Below are positions 9,840-18,705 of a DNA stretch of 60,485 nucleotides, in pieces; the first letter of the stretch is position 1; the number at the start of each line of letters is the position of its first letter. The position numbers and the translations under genes were made by a program. This stretch comes from MGBC120314 sp964403785 (GTDB taxonomy: Bacteria; Bacillota; Clostridia; Lachnospirales; Lachnospiraceae), in NCBI GenBank assembly GCA_964403785.1, contig CAYOHM010000001.1, forward strand, positions 1 to 60,485. Reading direction: 5' to 3'. Under the pieces are notes generated by a model that was not told the origin of the DNA, ran no database searches, and saw only the letters and a list, made by a program, of their open reading frames with translations.

Positions 9840-10774
9840 TCCCTATCCCATGCCTCTGTCGGAACTGCAATTTTCCCGATTATTTCCGTGATTATTGTAT
9901 TGCAGTAATTACCCGCATTTCTTCCTGATGTGAGTGAAATTCTATGTGCAAATACCGGAACGGCAAGTGTCTTAATATCCTCAGGTATAACATAACTTCT
10001 TCCCTGAATATACGCATACGCTCTTGCCGCATTCAGCATCGCAAGTGTTCCTCTGGTGCTGACACCTATTGCAACGTTAGGGTTATTTCTTGTACTCTCA
10101 ACGATTCCGGCTATGTATTCAATAAGGTCCCTATGTATGAATACCTTCTTAATGTCCTTCTGAACCTTAATAATCTCCTGTGCATCCATAACCGAAGAAA
10201 GTGTTTCTGCCGGATTGTCTGCCAAAAACCTGTTCATTATCTGTATTTCTTCATCAACAGAAGGAGTTCCCATTGAAATCTTGAGCAGAAATCTGTCAAG
10301 CTGTGCCTGAGGAAGCTGAAAGGTTCCAGCCGTTTCGATTGGATTTTCTGTGGCAATGACAAAAAAAGGATTGTCAAGCGGATAAGTAACACCATCAATC
10401 GTTACCTGCTTTTCCTCCATACACTCAAGCAGACTTGACTGTGTTCTCGGAGTTGCTCTGTTTATCTCATCAGCAAGCAGTATATTGGTAAATACCGGAC
10501 CCTTCTTTAGCTGAAACTCGGAGGACTTCTGGTTATAAATATTAAGTCCCGTGACATCAGCCGGAAGAAGATCCGGAGTAAACTGAATCCTTTTAAAATC
10601 AAGATTTACTGATTTAGCAAGGGATTTGGAAAGCATTGTCTTGCCTGTTCCGGGCACATCCTCCAAAAGAACGTGTCCGCCCGCAGCAAATGCCGTGAGC
10701 ACAAGCTCAATAACATCCGATTTGCCGACGATTACTTTTTGTATATTTGCCTTAATATCCGTTATAGCCGCCAT
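9836..10774 (-). CDS. MoxR-family AAA+ ATPase
   Basis: A 312-residue AAA+ ATPase. Walker A is EDVPGTGKTMLSKSL (residues ~37-51), Walker B is LLADEINRA with the MoxR-specific follow-up TPRTQSSLLECMEEKQVT, and sensor 1 is ATENPIE. The lid domain has GVSTRGTLAMLNAARAYA. I chose the ATG at 10774 because AAAGGG lies 6 nt before it; the ATG two codons upstream sits against that ribosome site. MoxR ATPases remodel partner proteins together with DUF58/vWA proteins, here encoded immediately downstream. Confidence 0.93.
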   Translation of the reverse strand: MAAITDIKANIQKVIVGKSDVIELVLTAFAAGGHVLLEDVPGTGKTMLSKSLAKSVNLDFKRIQFTPDLLPADVTGLNIYNQKSSEFQLKKGPVFTNILLADEINRATPRTQSSLLECMEEKQVTIDGVTYPLDNPFFVIATENPIETAGTFQLPQAQLDRFLLKISMGTPSVDEEIQIMNRFLADNPAETLSSVMDAQEIIKVQKDIKKVFIHRDLIEYIAGIVESTRNNPNVAIGVSTRGTLAMLNAARAYAYIQGRSYVIPEDIKTLAVPVFAHRISLTSGRNAGNYCNTIITEIIGKIAVPTEAWDRE

Positions 10775-10786
10775 AAACATCCCTTT

Positions 10787-11560
10787 CTAGTTACCACATT
10801 CGACACTTATCCTGTTAAATATCTTCATAATTTCTTCCGTATTAAGCGTGCGCTTTTCTTCTCCGGTCTTATCCATAATTACATTGCCCTCATGCATCAT
10901 GACAAGCCTGCTGCCATACTCCACCGCATATCTCAGATTATGAGTGACCATAAGTGTTGTGAGCTTTTTTTCTTTTACTATTTTATCGGTAAGCTGCATT
11001 ATAATCTCCGCTGTTTTAGGGTCAAGCGCAGCCGTATGTTCATCAAGTATCAGAAAATCAATGGGCGTCATCGTTGCCATAAGAAGCGATACTGCCTGAC
11101 GCTGGCCTCCGGAAAGTGCACCGACCCTGACATTTAATTTATCCTCAAGGCCCAAGCCCAGCGGTGCAAGCATTTCTTTATACGCTTCAATCCTTGCCTT
11201 GTTGACACATTGACCAAGCCCATAGGTTTTGCCCTTGTTCTCTGCAATCGCCATATTTTCAAGGATTGTCATGGACGGGCAGGTTCCCCTTGACGGGTCC
11301 TGAAAAACACGTCCTATCTTTTTATGTCTTATGTAATCCTTCTGTCTGGTAATATTATCACCATTGATGACAACATCGCCATCTTCAACATCTATACTTC
11401 CGCATATGACATTAAGAAGCGAGGTCTTACCGGAGCCGTTGCTTCCCACTACGGAAACAAATTCTCCGTCCATAACCTTAAAATTAAAATCCCTGAAAAG
11501 GCACATTTCATTGACAGTGCCCATATTGTAATATTTAGTGACATTTATTAATTCCAGCAT
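10787..11560 (-). CDS. ABC transporter ATP-binding protein (TrpXYZ-like importer)
   Basis: A 257-residue nucleotide-binding subunit. Walker A is VVGSNGSGKTSLLNV, the signature is ALSGGQRQAVSLLMA and Walker B is FLILDEHTAALDPKT, with the switch histidine in VTHNLRYA. DEHTAALDPKT in place of the usual DEPT is typical of the ABC group paired with ABC_sub_bind lipoproteins, which import tryptophan, tyrosine or related aromatic compounds. Start and stop overlap the permease gene by 1 bp. The substrate assignment is by family context only. Confidence 0.88.
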   Translation of the reverse strand: MLELINVTKYYNMGTVNEMCLFRDFNFKVMDGEFVSVVGSNGSGKTSLLNVICGSIDVEDGDVVINGDNITRQKDYIRHKKIGRVFQDPSRGTCPSMTILENMAIAENKGKTYGLGQCVNKARIEAYKEMLAPLGLGLEDKLNVRVGALSGGQRQAVSLLMATMTPIDFLILDEHTAALDPKTAEIIMQLTDKIVKEKKLTTLMVTHNLRYAVEYGSRLVMMHEGNVIMDKTGEEKRTLNTEEIMKIFNRISVECGN

Positions 11561-12435
11561 TACTTCACCCTCCTCTTTCTCTCGTTTCCGAGCACGAGAA
11601 TAATAAGGAACAGCACTGCTGTCACAAGCTTTAAATCCCTCGACTCAAGACCTGCACGAATTGCAAGCGCAACGCAGCCCTTGTAGATAAGAGAGCCTAC
11701 AACAACACTTGAAGTAACACTTAACCACGTAACATTCTTAAAAATACTCGTTCCGATAATTACGCTGGCAAGACCTATAACCACTGTACCGGTACCCATC
11801 GAAACATCAAAATATCTCTGCTGCTGTGCAAAAATACAGCCGCTAAGCGTTACAAGACCATTGGCAATGGCAAGTCCCATAATCCTTATCCTTCCCTTAT
11901 CAACACCAAGGGAAGTAACCAGTGTGTCATTATCACCTACGGCACGAAGCATAAAGCCTGCCTTGGTTTTAAGAAAAGCATCCAGAATAAGCTTTGTAAT
12001 GATTGTCAGTACCAAAGTAACAATTACAACTCTGTACTTTGACAGCCCACCCGACAGAATATTATTGACAAAATCATTGTCAAAAATATTCTGTTTCGTG
12101 TATATCGGAAAGTTTGCTTTGCCTGCAATATGAAGATTAACCGTATAAAGCGCTGTCATCATAATAATACCTGACAAAAGGTCCCTGACCTTAAGCTTTA
12201 CATGGATAAGTCCCGTGATAATTCCTACCAAAGCCCCCGATGCAAACGCAATCGGCAGCGTAAGGTACGGATTAACCCCTTTATCTATAAGGACAACTGC
12301 TATTGCAGCTCCCATAGGGAAGCTACCGTCCACCGTAAGATCCGCAAAATCAAGAATTTTATACGTTATGTATACACCCAGAGCCATAATTGCATAAATA
12401 AGGCCCTGTTCAAATACGCTTAGCAAAAGAGTCAT
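11560..12435 (-). CDS. ABC transporter permease (TrpXYZ-like importer)
   Basis: A 291-residue integral membrane permease of the branched-chain-amino-acid/ribose permease fold, with about eight helices. Recognisable stretches are FADLTVDGSFPMGAA near the N-terminus, GFMLRAVGDNDTLVTSLGVD in the cytoplasmic coupling loop, and LVTLSGCIFAQQQRYFDVSMG. These occur in permeases partnered with ABC_sub_bind proteins. It lies 21 bp after the substrate-binding lipoprotein and is followed directly by the ATPase gene. Confidence 0.88.
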   Translation of the reverse strand: MTLLLSVFEQGLIYAIMALGVYITYKILDFADLTVDGSFPMGAAIAVVLIDKGVNPYLTLPIAFASGALVGIITGLIHVKLKVRDLLSGIIMMTALYTVNLHIAGKANFPIYTKQNIFDNDFVNNILSGGLSKYRVVIVTLVLTIITKLILDAFLKTKAGFMLRAVGDNDTLVTSLGVDKGRIRIMGLAIANGLVTLSGCIFAQQQRYFDVSMGTGTVVIGLASVIIGTSIFKNVTWLSVTSSVVVGSLIYKGCVALAIRAGLESRDLKLVTAVLFLIILVLGNERKRRVK

Positions 12436-12456
12436 TTTACACCTCTACACTGTTTA

Positions 12457-13476
12457 TTACTGTGCCGTAATCGTATCAAATTTCTGGTATGCGCTGTTTA
12501 CAAAATCAGAATCAAGCGTGAGAGAAATCTTCTCCGCTGCCGCCGTATTCACATAAAGACTCGGCTCTGAAATTACTTCAAAATTCATTTCTGAAGCCTT
12601 TGCCTCTCCCTTTAATACCTTTGCCGCCATCACACCTGTCTGTTTGCCAAGTTCGTAATACTCCAGACCCATTGATGCAACACAGCCTGCCTTAACCTGC
12701 TCTACTTCACTTCCGAACACAGGAATACCTGCTTCGTTAGCTGCTGCCAGGACTGTCTGAAGTGCAGAAACAACCGTATTATCCGTAAGATTGGTGATAC
12801 AGTCAACCTTGCCCACCATATCCTTAGCTGCAAGCTCTACTTCACTAATCTGGTTGATACCGGTTACCACAATCTCAAAGCCGTAATTTTCTGCATTTGC
12901 CTGATATTCAGCAATCGTAGAAACCGAATTTGTCTCACTTGTTGTGTATATAATGCCAATCTTCTTGGCATCAGGCATAATCTTTCTAATCATTTCAAGC
13001 TGTGCTGTTACCGCTAATGCATCGGATGTACCTGTAATGTTGCCAACCGGAACGCCATCCTCATTTGCAAGACCTGCTGCAACCGGGTCTGACACTGCGG
13101 TATAAATTACAGGGATATCCGTGTTAAGGCATGAATTGTAAGCTGACATTGCCGATGGTGTGGCAATACCGCAAATAAGATCAACCTTCTGTGAAACATA
13201 GCTGTCAGCGATTGTACTTGCCGTAGCAGTGTCCGCCTGTGCATTATCATAAAGCACCTTAAGATTGGTTCCTTCTATGATGCCCTCCTGTGCAAGCCCT
13301 GCAAGAAATCCTTCACGGCAGTTATCAAGAGAACCATGCTCTGCGAACTGTGAAATACCTATGGTATAAGTTACCTCGCCGTTGGATGCAGTACTGTCCG
13401 TACTGCCATTGCAGCCTGCAAGTACACTCATACCCATTGCAGCAGTCATAAAAGCTGCCAAAATTCTTTTTTTCAT
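12457..13476 (-). CDS. ABC_sub_bind substrate-binding lipoprotein (TrpX-like)
   Basis: A 339-residue lipoprotein, first gene of the importer. The signal peptide MKKRILAAFMTAAMG ends in the lipobox LAGC. The body is a two-lobe periplasmic-binding fold with TYTIGISQFAEHGSLDNCREG, CGIATPSAMSAYN, VIYTAVSDPVAAGL and GEVEQVKAG-like segments typical of the tryptophan/tyrosine-binding ABC_sub_bind family. I moved the start to ATG 13476, which has a GGAGG site 5 nt upstream, rather than an in-frame ATG 51 bp earlier. No T-box leader was recognised upstream. Confidence 0.88.
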   Translation of the reverse strand: MKKRILAAFMTAAMGMSVLAGCNGSTDSTASNGEVTYTIGISQFAEHGSLDNCREGFLAGLAQEGIIEGTNLKVLYDNAQADTATASTIADSYVSQKVDLICGIATPSAMSAYNSCLNTDIPVIYTAVSDPVAAGLANEDGVPVGNITGTSDALAVTAQLEMIRKIMPDAKKIGIIYTTSETNSVSTIAEYQANAENYGFEIVVTGINQISEVELAAKDMVGKVDCITNLTDNTVVSALQTVLAAANEAGIPVFGSEVEQVKAGCVASMGLEYYELGKQTGVMAAKVLKGEAKASEMNFEVISEPSLYVNTAAAEKISLTLDSDFVNSAYQKFDTITAQ

Positions 13477-13577
13477 AATTTCCTCCATAAACTCCTTTAA
13501 AATTTTATCAGGATTTATTATAATCATACTTTGCAGATTATTTCAATCTGTTTTTACTGTGTCTACACATTTTGCAT

Positions 13578-14462
13578 TTATGCTAAATATTCGTCAAATC
13601 TGTCAGTTGTATCGTTCTGGAAAACAACTCCGATAACGCCCGGGCCGGTGTGTGCACCGATTGCGCAGCCTATTCTTCCCTCCAGAATATCCTTAACATT
13701 GTATTTATCCTTAAGCTGCTGCCTGATATTTTCGCAATCCTCCCTGCAGGTTCCGTAACAGCTTGCGATAACCTGCTTATCCAGATTCTTTCCCTTTTCA
13801 CCTACCATTTCAATAAGACGTTTTTGAGCACGTTTCCAGCCGCGGATTCTCTCAACCGCCTGTAAAGAACCATTCTCGTCCACAATGATAATCGGTTTTA
13901 TATCAAGAACCGTTCCGGCAAGGAAGGATGTACGGCTAAGTCTGCCGCCCTTAAATAAATATTCAAGCTCATATACTATGATAACATGCTCCATATGCTC
14001 GCAGAAATAGTTTGCTGCCTCGATAATAAGCTCCTTCGGAGCACCGTTTTTCTGCATTTTAAGAAGTCTTTCCACAACAAGACCATAGCCCAGTGAGGCG
14101 CACTTGGAATCAATTATCGTCATTTTGAAATCAGGATATTTTTCCCTTACCTCCTCATAGGCAAGGTTGGCTGCCTGAAAGGTACCCGCAATTCCGGTGG
14201 AGAAGCATATGTAAAGCACCTCATCTCCCCTTTCGGCATACTTGCTAAAATGCTGTTCAAACATATACTGGCTTATATGATATGTCTTGATATCCTTGTT
14301 CTCAGCCTGAATTTCATAAAATTCATCCGGAAAAATACTCTCACCGTCCAAATAATCCACACCATCAATTGTTACCGGTGTAGGCATCACATAAAGGTTA
14401 TATTCATCTATTACATTCTTTGGTACATCCGACGCCGAATCCGTGATTATAAAAAATGCCAT
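13578..14462 (-). CDS. DegV family fatty-acid-binding protein (FakB-like)
   Basis: A 294-residue DegV protein. The N-terminal motif FFIITDSASDVPKNVI, the STGIAGTFQAA loop, IIDSKCASLGYG, and C-terminal IGCAIGAHTGPGVIGVVF are diagnostic. Relatives bind a fatty acid and present it to the FakA kinase for phospholipid synthesis. No fakA is nearby. It is transcribed away from cotJA and lies about 100 bp upstream of the aromatic amino-acid importer, so it may or may not share that transcript. Confidence 0.92.
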   Translation of the reverse strand: MAFFIITDSASDVPKNVIDEYNLYVMPTPVTIDGVDYLDGESIFPDEFYEIQAENKDIKTYHISQYMFEQHFSKYAERGDEVLYICFSTGIAGTFQAANLAYEEVREKYPDFKMTIIDSKCASLGYGLVVERLLKMQKNGAPKELIIEAANYFCEHMEHVIIVYELEYLFKGGRLSRTSFLAGTVLDIKPIIIVDENGSLQAVERIRGWKRAQKRLIEMVGEKGKNLDKQVIASCYGTCREDCENIRQQLKDKYNVKDILEGRIGCAIGAHTGPGVIGVVFQNDTTDRFDEYLA

Positions 14463-14550
14463 CTTAAGCCCCCTGTTATTCTAAATAATCAATTTATTAT
14501 ACCACTATATTATTCATTTGTCTTGAAATTTACAAAAATTTAATACTTTT

Positions 14551-14579
14551 TTAACCATTATGCTGTTTTCACATATAAT
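14551..14579 (+). promoter_or_regulatory. Candidate promoter of cotJABC
   Basis: TTAACC (14551-14556), 17 bp, then TATAAT (14574-14579) fits a sigma-A promoter. The -10 also reads CATATAAT (14572-14579), close to the sigma-E -10 expected for cotJ operons, but no good sigma-E -35 is seen 14-15 bp upstream. Which factor is used is open. Confidence 0.4.
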
Positions 14580-14607
14580 GTTAATGAACAATGAAAAAGG
14601 ACTTTTT

Positions 14608-14799
14608 ATGGAAACAAATTGTTCTCATTCTAATTCCATTCCTTACAAACTTAATGAGGACCTTGCCGGCTTTGTTGCGGCTATGGCGTATGTACCGTGG
14701 CAGTATTTTACAAATGTCTATGAACCATGCAAGGGGCTGAGGCGGGGCACAATTTTTCCTGAGCTTGATAAACCTTTTGAAGGGAGATGTGTAAGATGA
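14608..14799 (+). CDS. cotJA: Spore coat associated protein CotJA
   Basis: A 63-residue CotJA protein. The core LAGFVAAMAYVPWQYFTNVYEP followed by GLRRGTIFPELDKPF is the CotJA signature. Together with CotJB it is needed for assembly of CotJC into the spore coat. The start at 14608 is preferred because AAAAAGGA precedes it; an in-frame ATG 48 bp upstream lacks a ribosome site and would overlap the promoter. It overlaps cotJB by 4 bp (ATGA). Confidence 0.9.
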   Translation: METNCSHSNSIPYKLNEDLAGFVAAMAYVPWQYFTNVYEPCKGLRRGTIFPELDKPFEGRCVR

Positions 14800-15110
14800 A
14801 CAACAGAAACAGATATATGCCGCCCAATATGAACGGATGTGGAATCCAGCCGCAAAACCTCCCTTCAAGGTGCGCACTTTTAAATTCAATTTATGAAATC
14901 GGATTTTCACTTGACGATATGATTCTCTACTTAGATACTCATCCGAAGGATACCTCGGCATTAAACTACTATCACAAGCTTCACAAGGAATATCATGAGC
15001 TTGTAAAGCTGTATACTATAAATTACGGACCTCTGTACGCCAAAGACGTACACAATGAAAAGTATTTCAGCTGGGTTGACAATCCTATGCCTTGGGAAGG
15101 AGATATGTAA
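14796..15110 (+). CDS. cotJB: Spore coat protein CotJB
   Basis: A 104-residue CotJB. Residues ~29-80 hold the family pattern LNSIYEIGFSLDDMILYLDTHPKD...ALNYYHKLHKEY, ending in WVDNPMPWEGD, which is nearly invariant in CotJB. The N-terminus is rich in Asn, Pro and Met. ATG 14796 is 9 nt after GGGAG and overlaps the cotJA stop, so the ATG three codons earlier is rejected. Middle gene of the cotJ operon. Confidence 0.9.
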   Translation: MNNRNRYMPPNMNGCGIQPQNLPSRCALLNSIYEIGFSLDDMILYLDTHPKDTSALNYYHKLHKEYHELVKLYTINYGPLYAKDVHNEKYFSWVDNPMPWEGDM

Positions 15111-15112
15111 GT

Positions 15113-15724
15113 ATGTGGCAATATGAAAAAAGATTACAATATCCTGTAAATATCAAAAAATGCGACCCCAATATGGCTGCTCTCATCATAAGCCAGTTTG
15201 GCGGACCTGACGGCGAGTTGTCCGCGTCGATGCGCTATCTCTCGCAAAGATATGCAATGCCATACAAGGAGGTTTCCGGACTTCTTACCGACATCGGTAC
15301 GGAGGAGCTTGCGCATCTTGAAATTATCGGCACTATCATATACCAGCTTACGAGGAATCTCTCTCCTGATGAAATCAAGGCTTCAAATTTTGACGCTTAC
15401 TACGTGGACCACACCACAGGTCTGTGGCCTCAGGCAGCGGGCGGAATTCCAAACAATGCCTGTGAATACCAGTCAAAGGGTGACCCAATCACAGATCTTT
15501 TCGAGGATATGGCAGCAGAGCAGAAGGCACGTTCCACCTATGAAAACCTCCTCAGGCTCATAAAGGACCCGGATGTGGCTGACCCAATTAAATTTTTGCG
15601 TGAACGCGAGGTTGTCCACTTCCAGAGATTTGGTGAAGGACTGAGAATCGTGCAGGATAACCTTAACAGTAAGAACTTCTATGCATTTAACCCTGCTTTT
15701 GATAACACCTGCAGAAATAATTAA
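15113..15724 (+). CDS. cotJC: Spore coat protein CotJC, manganese-catalase-like
   Basis: A 203-residue four-helix-bundle protein of the Mn-catalase family. Expected dimetal ligands are visible as Glu in DGELSASMRYL, Glu and His in EELAHLEIIGT, Glu in AAEQKARSTYENLL and His in EREVVHFQRF. WQYEKRLQYPV at the start and GGPDGELSAS are CotJC hallmarks. It is a coat-assembled enzyme that may remove hydrogen peroxide. ATG 15113, with GGAGA upstream, is used; it follows the cotJB stop by two bases. Confidence 0.92.
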   Translation: MWQYEKRLQYPVNIKKCDPNMAALIISQFGGPDGELSASMRYLSQRYAMPYKEVSGLLTDIGTEELAHLEIIGTIIYQLTRNLSPDEIKASNFDAYYVDHTTGLWPQAAGGIPNNACEYQSKGDPITDLFEDMAAEQKARSTYENLLRLIKDPDVADPIKFLREREVVHFQRFGEGLRIVQDNLNSKNFYAFNPAFDNTCRNN

Positions 15725-15730
15725 AAAAAG

Positions 15731-15754
15731 CCTCAGTGCATTACTGCACTGAGG
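15731..15754. terminator. Bidirectional terminator between cotJC and the transglutaminase-like lipoprotein
   Basis: A perfect 10-bp stem (CCTCAGTGCA / TGCACTGAGG) with a 4-nt loop. T-rich sequence follows on the plus strand and seven T follow on the minus strand, so it can serve both convergent genes. Confidence 0.85.
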
Positions 15755-15759
15755 TACTT

Positions 15760-16857
15760 TTAGTTATAGGTTATTGAAATGTCATATACTACAAACTCCG
15801 TCTTTTGCAGATAATTGAATGTTGCACTCATTCCTACTTCCGTTTTGTTAAGAATCTCATAAAGGGCATCACCATCCAGAGCCTCCCCGTAATAAAGAAA
15901 TTCTATTTTCTCGGCTTTATTAGCCACCTTTTCTTTTATAAAGTCCTCAAGCTCCTGACGGTTATAAAGCTGTGCCATCCCACTCATCATATAATATGCA
16001 TAAGCTCCGCCCATCGCTTTCGGATAATTATCCTCATCCCAGGTATGGTCAAGCTCCATATCTGCATCCGACACGTTAAAATACTTGTGGGATATACTGC
16101 CGTCACCGCCAACAGGATCATCCCAGGTGACATCCACATGATACCAGATTCCATCCAGGCTTACCATATTCCAGCCATGATTCCCTTCATTTGCGGTTCC
16201 GTTGACCGCTATATTCTCAATTCCAAGCATATCCAGCAGAGTTTTAAAGCTTTCCTGGTACCCACCGCAGTTGGCCTTGCCTTTAATAAGAGCATCATAG
16301 GCGGTTGTTGTGGTATCTGCCGAATCATCATACTCTACATTGGAAACAAGATAATCATGTATTGCGAGCTCATTCTCATAATCGGTGTAAGCCTTGGATG
16401 TACATGAGCCGAGAATATCACAATACTTATCAAACAGCTCAAGCTGTGTGGCGCTTAAAATCGTTGTATCGTTATTTTCAAAGGCAGCAACTATCGGATA
16501 TGAATCCCAATACGAAAGCGTGACTACTACGTTAAATCCACTCTGGGCAATCGTGTACTCAGCCTGTACCGAATTAATTCCGTCATATGCCTTAGTCCAT
16601 GTATCAGGTATAATCATCGCCTCATCCGATACATTAAAATAGCATGTTGTCTTGTTGCTTCTCATTGTTTCAAGGAACATATCTTCTATTTCACTCTCCG
16701 TCCTTACAACGGAGTACATGTCCTCGTTTGTTACCTTGATTGGTTCCGTCGGTGCTTCGTAGCTGTCAGCAATCTCTCTGATTCTGCTGCATCCCCCGAA
16801 CAGCAGGCATACCGAACCCATCGCAGCTATGACCATAAATTTCTTGAATACCTTCAT
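15760..16857 (-). CDS. Lipoprotein with transglutaminase-like domain
   Basis: A 365-residue lipoprotein. The signal peptide ends in the lipobox LLFGGC. The C-terminal half is a transglutaminase-like (papain-fold) domain with the full triad: Cys in GKANCGGYQESF, His in NEGNHGWNMV and Asp in YHVDVTWDDP. It is preceded by the usual helix LAIHDYLVSNVEYD. Such extracellular domains cleave or cross-link peptides, often peptidoglycan linked, but the substrate here is not known. It has its own sigma-A promoter and ends just before a shared terminator. Confidence 0.87.
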   Translation of the reverse strand: MKVFKKFMVIAAMGSVCLLFGGCSRIREIADSYEAPTEPIKVTNEDMYSVVRTESEIEDMFLETMRSNKTTCYFNVSDEAMIIPDTWTKAYDGINSVQAEYTIAQSGFNVVVTLSYWDSYPIVAAFENNDTTILSATQLELFDKYCDILGSCTSKAYTDYENELAIHDYLVSNVEYDDSADTTTTAYDALIKGKANCGGYQESFKTLLDMLGIENIAVNGTANEGNHGWNMVSLDGIWYHVDVTWDDPVGGDGSISHKYFNVSDADMELDHTWDEDNYPKAMGGAYAYYMMSGMAQLYNRQELEDFIKEKVANKAEKIEFLYYGEALDGDALYEILNKTEVGMSATFNYLQKTEFVVYDISITYN

Positions 16858-16887
16858 ATTTCCTCCTATTGGCGAAATTACCAGTTT

Positions 16888-16915
16888 ATTATACCATAAA
16901 ACGCCGCAAAGTAAA
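16888..16915 (-). promoter_or_regulatory. Sigma-A promoter for the transglutaminase-like lipoprotein
   Basis: On the minus strand TTTACT (16910-16915), 16 bp, then TATAAT (16888-16893); a GGAGG ribosome site follows just before the ATG at 16857. Confidence 0.65.
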
Positions 16916-16944
16916 GAAATTCACCAAAAATACATAAATATCCC

Positions 16945-18642
16945 TCAGCTTCCCGCAAGAACCAGAAAGGTATTTATAAGGTCCAGCTTGCCATATCCCC
17001 ACTCCCTGTTTGGATATGAAAGATTTTTGTCGCGTCTTGCTCCGATTTTCAGAAGCGCCTTTATATCGGATGTATTAAAAATCGAATACTGTGAATTTCT
17101 GTTGCGCCATTCAAACATTAACGCTGCGGCTCCGGCAACATGCGCTGCGGCAATACTGGTCCCGCTTCTTCGTGTATAAAGATTATGCCCCGCACCGGCA
17201 ACAGGACCATAAATATCAACTCCCGGTGCTGCTATATCCGGCTTTACCATATTATTAGCAGTATTTCCCCTGCCCGAATTAATCCATATGGAGTTATTCC
17301 TGTAATCATAGGCTGTTGTTGTGATTACATACCCTGAAGCTGACGGCATAAGCAGCGTGGTATATGGTGAAGAATTAAGAAAATATACCTCATTATCCAA
17401 AAATGTATCTATCGGCAGCCACATATTATAATATCCTGCAAGCGAATTGTCATCATAAACCCTTATCCTCCAAACTCCCGCAGTAGGATTTTTAAACCTC
17501 AGGCTTATAACCTGCCCTCCGTCCATGGTTTCTATAAGTTTGTGGTAGTAATAGATAATTGTATTTTCCAAAATAAAGCTTATATTGCGTGAATACATAT
17601 AGCTTGCCGGTATTCTGGATATTTTTTCTCCTGAAGGTGATATTATTTCAACAGAGAAAATATCCGGCTGCTGTCCCCACAGCTCGAGTGAAAAACCGCT
17701 TACCCTGGTTCCCACAACCAGTTCAACCGTTTCAAAGTTTTCCCCGTCTGCTATCTTACCCTGGAAATGGTGCCGTGAGCTGCCCTCATTGCCGATAGCT
17801 GCCGTTACGGCTGTATTCGCCATATTTGCCGCCTGTGAAAGATACTGTGACAAAACGCTTCCGCCGGTATGCGGTCCCATGGAGCTTCCCATACCAAAAT
17901 TAATCACAAGAGGCATATTAAATTCAGCCGCCTTACGTGTAAGGTAGCTGATTCCAAGCATTATATCACTCTCACTGTATGCAATGGCTGCCTCCTGCAC
18001 CTGATGAAAAGCCTTAAGCGCCTTCTTCGCCTGTCTGAGCTTAACCGCAATTATACTGCTTTGCGGTGCAGCACCGGCAAATGAATCGTTGGTCCTGCTT
18101 CCCGCAGCAATTCCTGCCACAAAGGTCCCATGTCCTATGTCATCCCTTTGAGGTACAATTTCGTATGGATTTTGTGAGCGTATAGCCTGGTTAATTTGAG
18201 CACGGTCATATTCAATGCCATAATCAAAGCCCGTCGGTGCTCCTTCTCCCTGTGCACTCTGGTCCCATATCGACAAAAGCCTTGTATTTCCCAATTCATC
18301 CAGAAACGCTTCATGAAGATAATCAATTCCGGTATCTACAAAACCAATCAGCACTCCACGTCCCTTAAGACTTAATGCACTTTGATTCTGCACCTTTAAT
18401 ATTCCCGACTCCGCCATGCTTTCCTGATCCATTAAACCATAGAGCTTGGGAATCGTATAATACCCATAGGTACCATAATTTAATGGAGGAATGTCATTGA
18501 TATTCAGATAAAGCACCGCCCAGTTTTCATCCACCTTCTGATAGCAAATGTCACTATATTGTTCAAGAAAATTGACACTCCCTCGATAACGCAGCAGAAT
18601 ATCTATATATTCCTGAGACGCAATATTATCCCCGCAGGACAT
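16945..18642 (-). CDS. S8 subtilase, CspABC-like
   Basis: A 565-residue subtilisin-family protease without an obvious signal peptide. The triad is complete: Asp in IGFVDTGIDYLH, His in DIGHGTFVAGIAAG, Ser in RSGTSIAAAHVAGAAALM; the oxyanion Asn is in AIGNEGSS. A ~160-residue insertion (jelly-roll-like, ELVVGTRVSGFSLELW to YNMWLPIDTF) sits between the GNEG and Ser motifs. This layout and length match the clostridial Csp germination proteases that activate the cortex hydrolase SleC, but many paralogues exist and neither sleC nor other csp genes are adjacent. It lies 63 bp after the ClpX-like gene. Confidence 0.85.
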   Translation of the reverse strand: MSCGDNIASQEYIDILLRYRGSVNFLEQYSDICYQKVDENWAVLYLNINDIPPLNYGTYGYYTIPKLYGLMDQESMAESGILKVQNQSALSLKGRGVLIGFVDTGIDYLHEAFLDELGNTRLLSIWDQSAQGEGAPTGFDYGIEYDRAQINQAIRSQNPYEIVPQRDDIGHGTFVAGIAAGSRTNDSFAGAAPQSSIIAVKLRQAKKALKAFHQVQEAAIAYSESDIMLGISYLTRKAAEFNMPLVINFGMGSSMGPHTGGSVLSQYLSQAANMANTAVTAAIGNEGSSRHHFQGKIADGENFETVELVVGTRVSGFSLELWGQQPDIFSVEIISPSGEKISRIPASYMYSRNISFILENTIIYYYHKLIETMDGGQVISLRFKNPTAGVWRIRVYDDNSLAGYYNMWLPIDTFLDNEVYFLNSSPYTTLLMPSASGYVITTTAYDYRNNSIWINSGRGNTANNMVKPDIAAPGVDIYGPVAGAGHNLYTRRSGTSIAAAHVAGAAALMFEWRNRNSQYSIFNTSDIKALLKIGARRDKNLSYPNREWGYGKLDLINTFLVLAGS

Positions 18643-18705
18643 ATATTAAAACATCCTTTAACCTTCTTTAGTTCATTTTATTCATATATATGCCGCATTA
18701 GAAGT

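Noticed and set aside
13477..13577. Possible T-box controlling the aromatic amino-acid importer
   Set aside because: The gap is only about 100 bp and lacks the T-box core and terminator pair.
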